This document shows, piece by piece, positions 21,860 to 36,700 of a stretch of DNA of 64,000 nt. Position 1 is the first letter of the stretch; every line of letters begins with the position of its first letter. The translations under genes and the position numbers were made by a program. The notes under the pieces were generated by a model, which had not been told where the DNA came from, did no database searches, and saw only the letters and a program-made list of their open reading frames with translations. The DNA is from Ypsolopha sequella (Eukaryota; Arthropoda; Insecta; Lepidoptera; Ypsolophidae). The stretch covers positions 21,441,501-21,505,500 of the forward strand of contig OW203992.1 of NCBI GenBank assembly GCA_934047225.1. Reading direction: 5' to 3'.

Positions 21860-22085
21860 TTCGGATTGAATGAAACTTGAGGATTAAACATGATTACCTA
21901 CTGCAAAACGGCTCACCTCAATAACTACTATTGGTCGGGATAGCCGACCAGTTTTAGTTTTCAGTATTCAGACTGCCTTCTTCAGGCGCCCAGGAGAAGG
22001 CAGTCTGAATTTCCTGAAACTGGTCGGCCATCCCGATCAAAAATAGTTATTTAGGTGAGCTGTTTTGCAATAATCATCATTTATT
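21860..22085. repeat. Hairpin repeat family J, copy 1
   Basis: Contains aaacggctcacctcaata and tggtcgggatagccgaccag, a central fold-back cagactgccttcttcaggcg / gagaaggcagtctg, and the inverted partner gaaactggtcggccatcccg. Related copies occur at 24060-24215, 55040-55260 and 57893-58030. Confidence 0.7.
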
Positions 22086-22176
22086 CGTAATATAATCATT
22101 AATAATAATAATTATTATTTATAATCATTAAAATAATCATTATTTATTCGGGAAATGTGTATTATTATTACATGTG

Positions 22177-22262
22177 GCACGGGTTCCGCGTTATTGTGTG
22201 CGACTGCAGTGCATTTGCCAACAAATAACAACAAGTCACACACAATAACGCGAAACCCGTGC
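22177..22262. repeat. Short fold-back with 28-bp arms
   Basis: gcacgggttccgcgttattg... at 22177 pairs with ...aataacgcgaaacccgtgc ending at 22262. The arms are interrupted by a single mismatch and the central region is about 30 bp. Confidence 0.8.
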
Positions 22263-22522
22263 GGTATGTACCATCGAGGAAATGGCTGCATACCCACTTT
22301 TAGCTTTATCACCACGCAATACTGGCTACAGGTGAGCCAGCGTATTTTGCCCTGATAGTACGTAGACCAAGCTTGCGTCACATGAGGCAAGATGTAGGCT
22401 AACACCGCATGGCAGCAGGTGTTGACTATAGGCGTGACCAAATGTCCATGAACGAATAATTAACGAACCATTGGATCCTTGAGATGGTAACAGAGAATCT
22501 CGGTGCAAAATGCATTTTTTTT

Positions 22523-22790
22523 TCCTTACTTTTGTAATGTAATGTATGCAATAGACGTGTTTTATGGCAATTCTCGCATATTGCTTAGTATTTATCAGGC
22601 TTTCACAAGAAAATTATTTCATTTTATGCATTATATTTTCATTGCATTAAATTAACAAACTTTACATGCAATCAAAATGTCATGCATAAAATGACATAAT
22701 CTTCTTATGAAAACCTAATTGAATTAAGAAATTTGCGCGAATTGCCATAAAACGCGTTTATTGCATACATTACATTACAAAAGCAATATC
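22523..22790. repeat. Fold-back MITE, about 265 bp
   Basis: tgtaatgtaatgtatgcaat at about 22535 is the reverse complement of attgcatacattacatta near 22761. Arms extend inward through gtgttttatggcaattc / gaattgccataaaac. There is no coding content. Confidence 0.75.
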
Positions 22791-22918
22791 AAGATGTGAA
22801 TTTTGCACTCAGTAAGAGCGTTTGTTCACTACACGGTCCGGCACGGGATCCGACAAATCACGGACAGAAGAAGGCCTAAATGTCTCAACGGCTGTCGACT
22901 GGACGCGAAGATCAGTGG

Positions 22919-23640
22919 CTCTTTATTCTTTATTGTACACACACAGAAATATAAACATAAACAAAATTACAGCGAAAAAAAAAATGCACATTGGGAGCTT
23001 ATCTCTAAACATAGATTTCTGACAGCAAAACCATGATAAAAGGAAAAAGTAACATAAACGAAGTAATCATACACGTGTACACAGAGAAGAAAAACTTATA
23101 AAAATTTAAGTATATCAATACTTACTTTAAATACAATCTATAAAATATTGTAAATATACATAGCGTGTAATAAACTACATAAACATAAACATATATAATA
23201 TTTACCTATTCAGATTTAACCGATAGTAAGACACCCGCGAATACTATGTGGAAGAGCATTCCATAGTTGGACAGATTACACACTGAATGAGTTTCCATAA
23301 GCACAGGTGATATGTTTAGGGGTTTTAAGGAGGGAGAAAGTACTGGAACGTAAGTGTCTATCCCTGGAGATCGAAAACTTAAAACGTTCACGAAGGTAAG
23401 CCGGAGAAAGTGGATTCTTAAGAGATGGGACAAAATGTGAAGATTGCGGCGAAGACGGATCGGTAACCATTTTAATTCTTTACGAAAATGAGAGACGCGA
23501 TCATATTTACGAAGACCAAAGATAAATCGGAATGCTAAGTTCTGAAGTCGCATCAACGAGACAGACATACTATATAGTCAATGATGGATAGAAGAAGCGT
23601 CTGAGCAAGCATGCTTTTGGTTTTAAAGGGCAGAAAGACT
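22919..23640 (-). pseudogene. Jockey-like LINE 3' fragment, minus strand
   Basis: The minus-strand frame 23206-23568 encodes [20 protein letters not shown] and then FRKELKWLPIRLRRNLHILS before a frameshift. An overlapping frame (23276-23470) continues with NPLSPAYLRERFKFSISRDR and TCAYGNSF. The 3' UTR ends at ctttattgtacac near 22925. Same family as the copies at 14440, 19082 and 31200; truncated and frameshifted. Confidence 0.75.
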
Positions 23641-24059
23641 CTCTGTCGGACTTTCAGCATTCGGCAAAAGATCGGTTTACTAAGCCAAACTTCGGTAAGC
23701 AGTAAAAGATGAATTTAGGACCTCGGGACACAACTTGCTGAACGGTGAAGGAAAACATCGTAAGGAAACCTGCATGCCCTATAAAGCGTGTATTTGTGCC
23801 CGAAGTACAGCGATAGGGCTCACCACCCATCACTTGGGACGTAAAAATTACCGGTGAAACCCGGCCGTACCGACCGAGTGTGGTCTGTGACTTCCATTTC
23901 ACAGTTCACACTCGGAACACCTCTGACACTCCTTCAGGGATTCATGTCGTGACGATATATTTATTTATTTATCAATCTTCAATACCGTAACAGTTTGAAA
24001 ATTCGTATGGGTTGTAAAGTTATGCGTATTTTCAAACAAATTACATTCAAGATTTATAT
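23641..24059. other. Dispersed repeat fragment of LINE character, no gene
   Basis: 23720-23780 contains gaaggaaaacatcgtaagga and caacttgctgaacgg, which I associate with widespread insect LINE 3' regions. It continues into GC-richer sequence ending near 23950. No intact frame was found. Confidence 0.4.
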
Positions 24060-24215
24060 AAAAAACGGCTCACCTCAGTGTGAGCCGTAACATCGTCGCG
24101 TAAACGTCTTCACTCGCCCAGATGAAGGCAGTCTAAATCTGCTGAAACTGGTCGGCTTTCCCGATCATAACTCCTCAATAATCCTCAAGTCTCATTTAAT
24201 TCTATAAATTACATT
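24060..24215. repeat. Hairpin repeat family J, copy 2
   Basis: aaaaacggctcacctcagtg at 24061, gtaaacgtcttcactcgccc at 24101 and gaaactggtcggctttcccg at 24143 match the other J copies. Confidence 0.7.
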
Positions 24216-24774
24216 CAAGTTGACAGAACCCTTACATATGATGGTAAAGGGTAGTAATAAAACGAGTGACCGTAAATTAAAATTTCAAGTGACAAAAATA
24301 ATTATTTTAACTTATTGTTTTACTAATTGAGCGACTGCCTGCGAGTAACGAGAAATCAATAGAACAGCAACTTAAATCATTCATTTGAGTTACTTAAATT
24401 ACAAAATAAGAAACTTCATAATATTTGAGTGACCTGATATTTGTTTGAGTTTCAACATTATGTCCTGCATTTTTTTCAATATTCGGCAAATGATTTATTT
24501 ATAGTGAGCGGCATTTTATGTTAAATGAAGGGGTAACAATTTTCTGTTTTAGTGACAATTTAATTTTAAGTAATAAAACTAGGGACTGGATTTTATTATT
24601 AATCAATATTCGTCTTCAGTTTAGTTAATTTTTCGCTTACTCAAATTCATACCGCTCAAGTTATTAAAACAGTATCTCATCATCAGTCACTAAGTTTTAT
24701 TTTTATTCGCTCGTTTTATTATTCCCCGATGGTAAATACTTAAAAAATACATACAAATACATTCAGTGATTCAC

Positions 24775-27700
24775 CTGTATAAGTGTGACACGTTTGTCAG
24801 TAGCGCGACCCTTTGATGAGTTTGATTCATGCTGCCGCTGCCGCTTCCGCTACCGAAACTTCCGCTAGAACGGTTTTTGACATCCACGTCATCATAGTCA
24901 GAGACGCCGAGGTACGTTACCAACCCAACCAAGACGTTGTTGATCACTGCTGGACCCCCAAGGCTCTTAACTCCTTTCTTGTGTAACAGAAACGTAAAAA
25001 CAAACAATGTTAAACCAATATAAAGCAGTGCAGCGGTTTGTGTCAGAGACACAACCGTAAATTTGTTCAAGTGGACACTTCTTACGTTGCCTTTGTTAAG
25101 TACAAAGGAAGGAATTAATGGCGGCCATAAATATTATATGATGGATTCGTGCTGGATTCGTGCTGAGGGCTCGGTTGGTGATCATTGAACCTTGTTCCTG
25201 GTCCCTGGCCGGGTCTCCGGTATGGGTTCGGGCGGTTGATTGGATTTCACTTTGTATAATATATATTTTACCTATCATTTTAATCGTCATAAATTAAATA
25301 AACCTTTAATTTAGTTCATGTACATTTAATATTTTATTACATATATATTTTTTATAACATTAAATTTGACGTGTAAAAAGTAAGTAAAGTATACATACAT
25401 ACCTGCTTTGCAAAATGAACTATTTGAATTTAGCAGTGCATTCGCTTACGAAGACATTTACATTTTTTTATTTCTCTTGATCTTGAATAGTAACTAATAA
25501 TAAAAAAATTAACGATTGAAAAACGTAAAAATCAATAATCAGAAATCAAATTATCTTTAGTTAAAAACGGTCGTTCCGGAAGTGACTTAAAAATAATGAA
25601 AAATCCCCTCTAACCAAGATGCGAACTAAGAAGTATCCACTTGAAAACACGCGTTGTAAATATTTAAGGGGGTGAGGGATGGCAATGTGGATGAAATGAC
25701 GTGCGTCATTACAGGTACTAAAAAAAGGCTTTGCGCCACTTCTGTGGCCGTACTTGAAGAATATTTCATGACAAATATCTCCATCTCTAATTATTTGTAT
25801 ACTTTAAATAAGTATATAGGTGTGCATTGTAACTGAATCATAGACATGTTCTATAAAAGCGTAGGCTTTTTTAAGTAAAGAAATTTGTTCATTACAACAA
25901 AATTTTAACCCATCATGGAATTTCTATCACTTGCTTTCAAGCGAAAGATGTAGTTTTAATAAATAAAAAAACCGGCCAAGTGCGAGTCGGACTCACGCAC
26001 GAAGGGTTCCGTACCATTATCTAAAAATGGCAAAAAAAACATGTCTGTTGTATGGGAGCCTCCTTAAATATTTATTTTATTCTGTTTTTTAGTATTTGTT
26101 TTTATAGCGGCAACAAAAATACATTATCTGTGGAAATTTCAACTGTCTAACTATCACTGTTCATGAGATACAGCCTGGTAACAGACGGAAAGACAGACGG
26201 ACAGACAGACAGCGGAGTCTAAGTAATAAGGTCCCGTTGGTTACCCTTTGCGTACGGAACCCTAAAAAAGAAACCGGCCAATTTCAAGTCAGGCTCGCGT
26301 ACCTAGAGTTCGAGAGGAAATTTAATTATCTTTGATAAGTACAATCGTTATTTTACTCAAAAAATTAATAAAAGTTTACCTTGATTATAAAATGTGTATA
26401 ATTTATTTACTAAACTACTCGCTTCTAATGTAAATGTTTAAATACCAGCTAAAAAGGATTGCTAGGCTTATATCTGTTTGATAATTATCGAAAAATTATC
26501 TGATCATGATCATGATAGATACTTATCAAGGGGCATACTTATGCGCCCGCACCAATCTACTGAGCAAGGCCGCTGCACTCTCAACATGGTCTTGGAGAAA
26601 ATCGATTTGTTTTCATGTACGCTAAACGAATTCACAAAGGTTACACTTGGTATCCTTTGTTATGGAAATACACTGTCACATTAGTGGACCTGTAATAATA
26701 GATGCAATAAAGAAAAAAAGAAAAAAAAAATGTATCATAAAAAAACAAATTGACATTATTATGGTACTAATATACCAGTCAAAAGTATGATCAAGTTTGA
26801 CGCTTTGAGCTCAAAAAACAAAACTGCGCTATAAGGTGTTAAAGATGTGTTTGGTGTTTCATTTCACGTTGGGAATAAATCAAAGTAAAAATAAAAAGTA
26901 AAAGAATGTGTCACATACATACATTTGTGTGATGGGCACAAAATACCGAGCTGGAGACGAATGAATCGTTGTACACTATTTTACATCCTTCTTGACTTAA
27001 TGTCGACATTTCACTCTGTACAATGTTGTTGCCCTGTCTGTTGAGCGTCTGAAACAAATTATAATACATCCGTAAAACAAGATGTCACTACTCCGAACAA
27101 CAAGATGTCACTACTCCGAAGAAAAAGATGTCACTACAGTGCGCGCCAATCTTTTAGTCGCCTCTGAAGATAGCCGCAAGAGGCGACGCAATAGCCGTTT
27201 TACGGTGTCAAGGGGACGTTACAGGAGCGAGGGCGCGGAGCACACCCGCCTGCATGCCGCACCACACCCCCCGCTCGCCGTTTAGCAGGTGTCAACACTA
27301 TGCGTTAGTGTTAGTGCTATGTCCGTACACTATACACGCACGCGTTGCATGAGAAGTACCTTCAAGGAAAAAATTCCAGATTCGTTAAGTTTATCGTTGA
27401 ATATGTTTGTTATTGTTTTTGTTGCCTTTATTTGTTGTTTTGTTGATTTAGTTTGTTGAAGTTTTGTTGATTTAGTTTGTTAAAGTTTATTATTGTTGTT
27501 ATGCCTCGCGGACGTTATAGCGTTTTAAGGCGACAGTGTAGGAAAATGGTGTTTATATTAATGCGTTTTATTTATATAGTTAAGATTGCACTAAAATAAT
27601 GAATAAATAATTAATAGGTAGGTACAACAAGTACACCTTCCCACTTATAGTAAACATTTAATAATCAACCGTTGATATTATTGTTTCCTTGACTGTACCT

Positions 27701-30700
27701 GCGCAAGCTTGCACTCGTAACTCATTCAGAAGTTACTAAAAGATTGGCGCGCACTGTACCATCCGTCACTTATCTTGATTCAGTTTTCTTTTATTACAGC
27801 GCAACGATAGCGTTCCAAATTATGTTTAAAAATCTATATAATTTATGCGAGTCGGACTTACGCACAAAGGGTTCTGTACCACCACACAATAAAAGTACGG
27901 AATCCTAAAAATATTATGGTAAATAACAACAATAAAGATTCCATAGCAAAATTAAGGCGAGAAAAGCAAACCGCTAAAATGGTAGCGCCTGGCAAATAAT
28001 TCGCGGCTCCCTCTGTGTACGGGACCCTAATATCCCATCTGGTACATTTTTCTTGTAATCTTTACGTAATCACCTATTACCAAATTTTTTTTAACATTTC
28101 GGTCCACTTGTTTCGGAGATAAGAGGGGGAGACATGATGACGTTAAATATGCAACTTTTTCGATTTTTTAGGGTTCCTTACCCAAAGGGTAACCAACGGG
28201 ACCCTATTACTAAGACTCCGCTGTCCGTCTGTCTGTCCGTCTGTCACCAGGCTGTATCTCATGAATCGTGATAGTTAGACAGTTGAAATTTTCACAGATG
28301 ATGTATTTCTGTTGCTGCTATAACACAAATACTAAAAAAAATATTTAAGGGGCTCCCATTCAATAGACATGTTTTTTTTGCCGTTTTTATAGATAATGGT
28401 ACGGAACCCTTCGTCCGCGAGCCCGAATCGCAGTTGGTCGGTTTTTTTATATGTTGACTCCCCTTGGTGTGCAGTCTCTTTTAAATTTTACTATTTGTCG
28501 CGATCATAAATATTTTATCTAAGGCCGCGATAGAGGCCATAGAAACACGTATTCTGTGACGATTTCAACTGGCTACCTATAACGGCTGAAGCTGTAGACC
28601 TGTGACAGACGGAGAGACAGACGTCAGTCCTTCTAGTAACTTCGGGTACGGAACCCTAAAAAGGATCTTGCGACATCAAACCATTTGATTACATGCCATC
28701 TTCAGTAAAATTAAGCAAACGCGTGGTCACAATTTTCCTTGCTTGAATTTTCCGCCAGTTTTTTTGACTCGAGGGCCGTTTTTGCTTTCAGACCATGGCA
28801 AATGGCCCGTGCAAAATGTGCAGATGGCATTTAATATACCTACTTGTTAGTATTCTCACAAATTAATATACAGTATTGTTTCGGGAGTCCAGAGGTTTTG
28901 AATACATTATTTCTAGACTGCTTAGCTAATAAGTATAATTGTAAAATTTATAGCTATTGCTCCTTAAATTTACGAGCTAATGCTTGTTTTTTTTTTGCTT
29001 CGACAAGTTATCGTGTTGATTGTCAGCATGGCTGGCAGAACGAATGAAATAACGAGACCTCTTCTTATAATTCGACTAATTTTCAATTGTTGTACTATAA
29101 AAGGCGTGTAAAAGTAAACGTTTTGGAAAAAACACGATAGCATTACTAACCCGGAGCAATTCTCGTCCTTTCCTGTTAAATGAAATTAAGAATGTGGAAT
29201 GTGGCGAGTCCAAACCACAAAATAGTCGTCTCGACGACGGAGCGAAAACAGACGCACACATGCATAGACGCGTACGTATGATGATCTCGGCAGAATTTGC
29301 TTGGAGCGGTTTCCCAGATTCCATACGATTTTGATGTAGTTTGAAACAAAATTAAATACGTCCATGTATACGGAGATGTATTCATGCTTAGGCTACTGAA
29401 GGCCATCTCGACGACGCGCGACGGAGCGAAAATAGACGCACACATGCTTAGACGCGTACGTATGATGATCTCGGCAGAATTTCGTATTGGCATTCGACCG
29501 ACTTCATCCGAGATCGTCGTACGTACGCGTCTATGTGTGAGTGCGCCTGTTTTCGATAGTTTTGCGGAGTGAACCTTCTGTAAGTGGTTATTTTGTGTCC
29601 GAAACTCCGAACGGTGATTAAAAAAAAAAGATTACGCACTAAACGTGCAAATTTTACAGTTTACCTATTGGTTCGGCGTGTGTACAGAGGACCCGAGGAA
29701 AACATTTGCACATTTTTCAAGTTTCGATAAATAGCAAGACCGGAGGGCGTATATGGTTTCCCGTCTTCTGTATGTCTCCCAAGGAGAGGCAATAGCTCAT
29801 TACGGTTTTCTATGTGTTTAAACAACTGAAATACCGTACGTACTCTGTACGTCCCATCGAGGTGATAAATTCGATACGCTTTTTCAGCCGCTGTTTCTAG
29901 AAATCCTTACTCAATAGGTATACATTATACCCACGGGCGTAACCAGGTTTTAGTATCGCGGGGGTGGGATTCAAGAAAATAAAACGACTAAAAGTACATA
30001 AAATAACCCTTATATAAGAAAAATATTAAATATGTGAAAAAATACATATAGAAAATTGGGGGAGTCCTGTTATATTTTATATCACAGAAACACAGAATAT
30101 TACAATAAAAATTATAAAATTAAAACTAAATAATATTTAAAATTAAGCTAAATAAAAAATTAAAATTACCTATCAATATACAATATTATTTAGTTTTAAT
30201 TTTATAATTTTTATTGTTATGTATTTGATTTGTTGTGTAATTAAGTTCCATTTGAATATTACAAAATTAATCTTCTGTTTTTCGGCGTCACTTTAAGTTA
30301 GTAGCAGACATGTTTGCCTAATCCATCTCAGAGGGTTAATGTAGGTAATACAGGGCCGCAAAGAAACTGAAAAAATACTGAAACTAGCTTTATGAAATAT
30401 AGACTAAATTAAAGTTTATTCTATTACAAATGTAGAAACAAGAAAACTTTTTTATTTCTTTTTGGTGATTGTATTAAAAACCATAAATATAAAATAAAGA
30501 CGATTTTAAAAATTTGAACATCAATTTTGAAACCATTTGTTTTACTTTTGTTTCTATTCTTTCATATAAATATGGTATTTCTTGTGCAGAAATTCAATAT
30601 CCCGTTCAAATTCAGTTAAAAACATGCCACTAACCCTTGAATTCTGGCAATGCTTGAAGTCGGGCGCAGTCAGCGTTATACAACGAGAACTGTAGGTGTG

Positions 30701-33700
30701 TCGCTATCAACCGTTCAAAGCGTGTTCCAGCGATTTGAAGAGATTTGAAGAGCGCGGGAGGATCGCTACATGGTGTCAACAATGTTGAGGAATCGATTTC
30801 AAACGGCTGCTGAAGTCAAAAATCACCTTCTACGTGCTGGAGGAAGCAATCCTAGCACGTGTACAGTGCGTCGGCGTCTCGCTGAAGCAAATTTGAATCC
30901 TTTTAGACCCGTAAATGGTTCAAAACTCGAAAGGCAGGATCGTCATTCAAAGCTGAGTAACGCAAGAGAATACACTCTGGATGACTGGTCAAGATTAATG
31001 TTTTTGGACGAGTCGAGGTTCATGCTATACACGCACGATGGGAGGCAAAGAGTCTACAGAAGACCAGGAGAACGCTATAACCAAACTTGCATTGAAGAGA
31101 AAGTGCCATACGGCACTTTATTTTATATCATAAAATATATTATATATTTTATAATATAAAATATTTTATAAAGCTAATTCAATTACTTTAGAAGTTATTG
31201 AGGTTTTTGTTACCGACCCGCTTTCACTCTGTTAACTCTTTGCGAAAATGAGAGATGTGATCAAATTTACGAAGACCAAAGATAAATCGAATGGCTAAAT
31301 TTTGAACACGTTCAAGTTTATTTAACACTCGTTGACATCAAGAAGACAAACATCATCATAGTTGATAATGGGGAGAAGAAGCGTTTGAGCAAGCATAATT
31401 TTGCATTGGTAGTAAAAAGCACCATGAACTCTTCTGTTGGTGTCATTCACATGCAGTACCCAGGACAGGTAGGTGGCTATCAATTATAATACCCAAGTTT
31501 TTAACTTTGCCTGAGTAGACAATTGGAATCCGATTGTAAATTACGGAGAGAATTATGCCATGGCTAAGAACCCCCAGCCAGTATCTGCTACCTATCAACA
31601 TGGCTTCTGATTTCTTAGGATAGACAAGGAAACCAAATGACTTTAGCCTATTCAGAGATGCAATTGAGGTCATGATTCATCCCTTGAATGGCCGCGTGTA
31701 CATCCTCTACATAAAAATGGCGATACAGTTGCAAATCGTCTGCATAGAGATGGTATCGGGAAGATAACGTTCCAGTGATAGAATTTATAAAAATTAAATA
31801 GGAGAGGTAAAAGGACGCCACCTTGTGGAACACCAGCAGTAAGTACGCACCACCCTGATGTTACATCATCAGAACGAATGCACTGCTGGCGACTACGTAA
31901 GTATGAATCAAACCATGTAGTTACTAGAGGAGATACATTAAGAGAGCCAAGGACCGCTAGTAGAACGTCAGAGTTGACACAGTTGAAGGCACTGCTGAAG
32001 TCCAATAACATAATCACTGTTATTTGTTTGTTGTCATCAGTAACCTTCAGTAACCTTTGCTATTTCCAAGGGATTTCAAAGAATGTTAAAATATAAACCT
32101 TAACCAATTGGGAGTTTTTGAAAAATAAATCTGTGAAAGTACAAGTGAATATTTTATTTATTCATTTATTGGTTTGCCAACAGACATACATTAACTAGTA
32201 ACTTATCTAAGGACATATTAAAAGGGTTTAAGATGTAGCCCATATACGTTATTTCAATACAACTTACCAGATCTCCCCAACTGATCACTTTGATCGCTGT
32301 TTGAGGTCGTAAAGCAAGGCCTGGTTGAAGTAACAGCACCTTTTTCACTGCTCCATTTTGGAACATTTCGGCTGTCACTCCTCCCTGAAATAAATCTATG
32401 TCTATACTGGGTGTTAAGATAAAGTTGCGGAAGCCGGAAACTGGCGATAGTACTCGTCCATACGAACAACTTTTACTATGGAGCCAAACCTCGAATTGCG
32501 AAAAAAAAAATTGCTGTCCCATAGAAAAGTTACATAGCTACCCAAAATGAAACAACAGATTTTTTTTCTCGATTTCTCAATATTTTTTCACGGAAGGTTG
32601 TTCATATGGACTATCGCCGGTTTTCGGCTTCCGCAACTTCATTTTATTTGATTTGATTTTATTTGATTTATCACTAACCGAGTCTCCAGTATGAATTCGG
32701 GCGATTGATTAAATGTCACCTTATATACTCATAATAAACTAGTAAAAAAGTCGTGTCTGCATGTAAACCGCATATTTTTGCGAAATTTTGTATGAAATGG
32801 GTTATTAGTTGTACTGAGGCCAAAACTACAATTTTTTAAGGCGATTACCTTCGCCAAATTAGCAGCTCGATGTTTGTCTGTATGAATATCGACGGAAACG
32901 ACATTGAAATAGCGTTCAAATCAGTGCACAATGCGTGGTGGCTGTTACGACGCTCGCTGTGTCCTTGAAAGGGCAAAATAGGAGAAAATAATACTTTTCA
33001 CATGGGCGTCATTGTTCGATTGAATAATTCTATGTTATATTTATAGCTATCAAGTTTATTTATTTATCAAAGCATAAATGAATTAAATCACCTAAGCCGC
33101 TTAGGAGCAGTAGGAAATTCAAGCCAAAAAAACACCATTTAGTTGAAACAATTTTTCATGTAGAAGTTTTGGTGGTACGAAAAAGAAAAAATGTTGCATA
33201 TGTTGTCCTAGAGTTGATAATCCATAAAACATTTTTTCAATATTTTTGGTTCGTCCATAAAAGAGGAGTAGGCTTTAGAAAGTACCCATTTGGCGATATT
33301 AAGGGCCTTAAATTGTTGTCTGTCTGTCTGTATGTATGAATGTTCCGTTTGAACCCGAGAACCACTCAATTCATTTGGATTTGGTTTTATTAAATATCAT
33401 AGTTACCCTAGTCAACACAGGGGCGGATCCAGCCTGCGAGCCAGGGGCTCCAAATTAGTCCAAATGTACAACGTGTAACAGAAAGGTGTAACCATATTTG
33501 AAGAGCTTATTCAGTCAATGGTATAGAACAACTTTTACTATGGAACAAATCCTGCACCTCGAAAAAAAAAAATGAACCGTTTCATAGAAAAATGTAATGC
33601 CGCTCGGCCGAAATGTATGGAAGGGCAGTTTTTTTTTTGAGTTTTCACGGTTGGTTCCATAGTAAAAGTTGTTCTATATCATTGACTGAATAAGCTCTTC

Positions 33701-36700
33701 AAATATGGTTACACCTTTCTATTACGCATTATACAGGGTGGAAAAAATGAAAGGGCCCTGGAGGGGAACTACCTTAAATCCTTTAGTTAGCTCATTTTAC
33801 TGAAAGGAAACATTCCTTTATTTTTTAAAAGAAACAAAAATGCATTCAAAGATCTTCTAAAATTTGCTTGTCTCACCCGGGAACTGAACCAACTAAAAAT
33901 TTAAAAAATAAACCCTCGCTATTTTATTATACGAATCGGTAGGATTATTGTTAGGGATAAAATTTTTTCCATCCTGTATACAACGTTCATTTGAGAGCTA
34001 AAATTTCGTTATACAAACTTTACTTTAAGAAATACCGACTCACGTCTAGAAATAGTAGTGCAATATCATTGTCCATGTAACTGTGGTGCTGGTAGTATTC
34101 GTGTGTTTTGGTTTCGATTACTGCGAAAATAAACCTAAAAGAAATAAAAACACCATAAAATTGTGCAATCTAAATTAAAATGTCTTATTAAAATTAATTA
34201 CATAAGAAATAAAAATATATACATATATACTAGCTTCTGCCCGCGGCTTCGTCCGCTTGGCCTACAGGTAACAAACTACATTTTTTTTAGAAACAAACAT
34301 TATAAGTGCTCTCACTCCCTATGAGAGTCAAGGTGTAGTGCTCGGCCGATAAACTCGCATGCTCGTTTTTCTGCCTCGTGGAACTTGGCTCGGCCTTTGG
34401 CCTCGCCAGAGTGCCAAATACGCGGAGTCATCGATCAAAGCTTTTGCAAAAATGTGTCAAAATCCCTATCAGTTGTCGAAAATTGTCAAATTTGAATACG
34501 GCAGCGTAATCGGCGACCCCAAATGTCCCTTGATACCGAATTTCATACAAATCGGAATACTTTTTTGGACCTGTCAAAAAACCGTCAAAACCTGTCAAAT
34601 TAATTTTTTTTTCGGTCGTTTAGCCCCAGCTTGACCTATCACTACTATAGTTGAAACTTGAACTCCTTACAATTAGCCGTTCGGGAGATATGGCCGATCA
34701 AAATTTGGGTTTTTTTTTTCTTTTTTTTTACCATAGATCTCGCCGAGCCCTTTTCTTAGAGTACCATGAACATGGGTCTAGCATCAGCCGTTTGGGAGAT
34801 ACGGGCCTGTAAAGTTTTGACACTTTCGGCAGGTAGATCTCGTCGACACCTTTTCCTAGACACCTATCAACATGGGTCTAACTCCAGCCGTTTGGGAGAT
34901 ACAGGCCGTCAAAGATTTGACATTTCAAAAAAAAAAAACTTTTTATGGCGCCAATTATTGGCCAATTATCTTGTATAAGTCTTGTATGTAATAAATGTAA
35001 AATAATACAATATAATTACCGCCGGAAAGACTAGGAAGACGTTCATCGAAATTACGTCAAAAACACAAAATCCCACAGACGGTAAATATGTGACGTTATT
35101 ATAAAAATACACTGTGAACCATGGATTTAGAATGTCCAAGACAGACAATGAAGTAGAGAAAATGATACCAAAAATTACAATTTTACTTAATATTTTGGAC
35201 AATCCTGCATAAAACTACTAAATACAATAAAGAAAATCAATACGTTACTGTAAAAACTTTTTTTTGGGCCGATTAATACGAGAAATTTGGCAAAATGTGG
35301 TTCAAAACATTCTAATGACAAAATCATATGACCGATTTGTCGTTACACTCTGGCATATTCTACTCCAAACTCTAAGGCCTCGTCTCGACTATCGGCTGTT
35401 ATTAATTACCAGAATTACCCGCCAGTTAAAAAAACTGCGGAGCCCAGTTTAACTCGAGTTTGGATGACTGATTCGCCCTCGTCTATCTTGCCTTCTTGAC
35501 TGACACAGGTGGCCAATGTCAGCACGATGTGACTTGAGACCAGGGCTCCAGAACAGAAATACTTTCGGTGAATAACCAGCACATGGAATGGAACCTAGAA
35601 AAAAAAAACGGTAATTTCCATTTAAATATATAAATATATACTTAAATGGAAATTTCGGTCGCGTATTTTTGAGGGAATGTTAGGTTTTACGTACATTGTC
35701 TCAAATTACTAAAAAAAAACGTAAATAAAGAAGTATTACAACATTTAAGTAAAGCCACACATTCGCTTCTTTTAAATCCATCCATCCATCCATCAGCCTA
35801 GTTCGTCCACTGCTGGGCATAAGCCTTTCCAGGACTTTGCCACCCCCGGCGGTCATCCTGGAAGAATTGCCCATACTCACATACGCTGGGCTGGTGGGTT
35901 GGTGAGTGCGGTGCCGGAACCCTCAATCAGTGACGCCGCTGCCCGTCACCAGTCTGTTCCATATAAGGTCCGGCTATTAGGGATGGATATACCGCCATCC
36001 ATCGGGCCCAGGCATGGTGGGCCTCCTGGTTTTTTGCCTGTGAACTCCCCCGAATTACTTCGAATTACTTCTTTTAAATAGCGAAATAATATTATTGTGG
36101 CAGATCCTTGAACTAGGTGTCAGTCCAGTCAGTCCAGTATAGTGTTTGCGCTGGACCTCGTTACTTTGGTAGAGCTGGTGCCAGGCTCGACTGTGGAGGT
36201 ACCACCATCTTACTCGTAAACTTCCCCGAAGGTATTCGGGGGAGAGTAAGAAGACAGCTCTCAAACTGGCATAACCTGATGGCCTACCACGCTTGGGACC
36301 GATTTATAGCGGTAAAGGGCAGATCGTAAAGTATGAGATCGAAAAATCTTTCACCAAAACTCAAAAATAGGTGCGCCGACAAGCGTAGCGAGGAGGATCG
36401 TGTTAGGTTTACATATAAATAAATTTGGGGGGCTGAGAGAAGCCGAGCGGAGCCTCCTATTTTTTAAAGAAATATGATATGCCCAGTGGCGAAGCGCATC
36501 TTCTTTTCAGAACTCCAGTCCGGAAAACGAAAAAGTGGAGGCCAGTACCTAAGGTACAAGGATGTTCTGAAAAGACACTTAAAAAGATGCAACATTGAGC
36601 CATCGCAGTGGGAGGATAAGCTCAACGCGCAGTGTGGCGGAACCTTGTTCAAAGGAAAGTTTATGACTTTGAACAAGAAGGAAGGTCCGATTTAGACCGA

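Noticed and set aside
24978..25070. N-terminal 31 codons of the 99-codon minus-strand frame (hydrophobic, membrane-like)
   Set aside because: This part reads as the polypyrimidine tract and acceptor (ctgttacacaag) of the last SPH exon; only the downstream 68 codons carry protease signatures.
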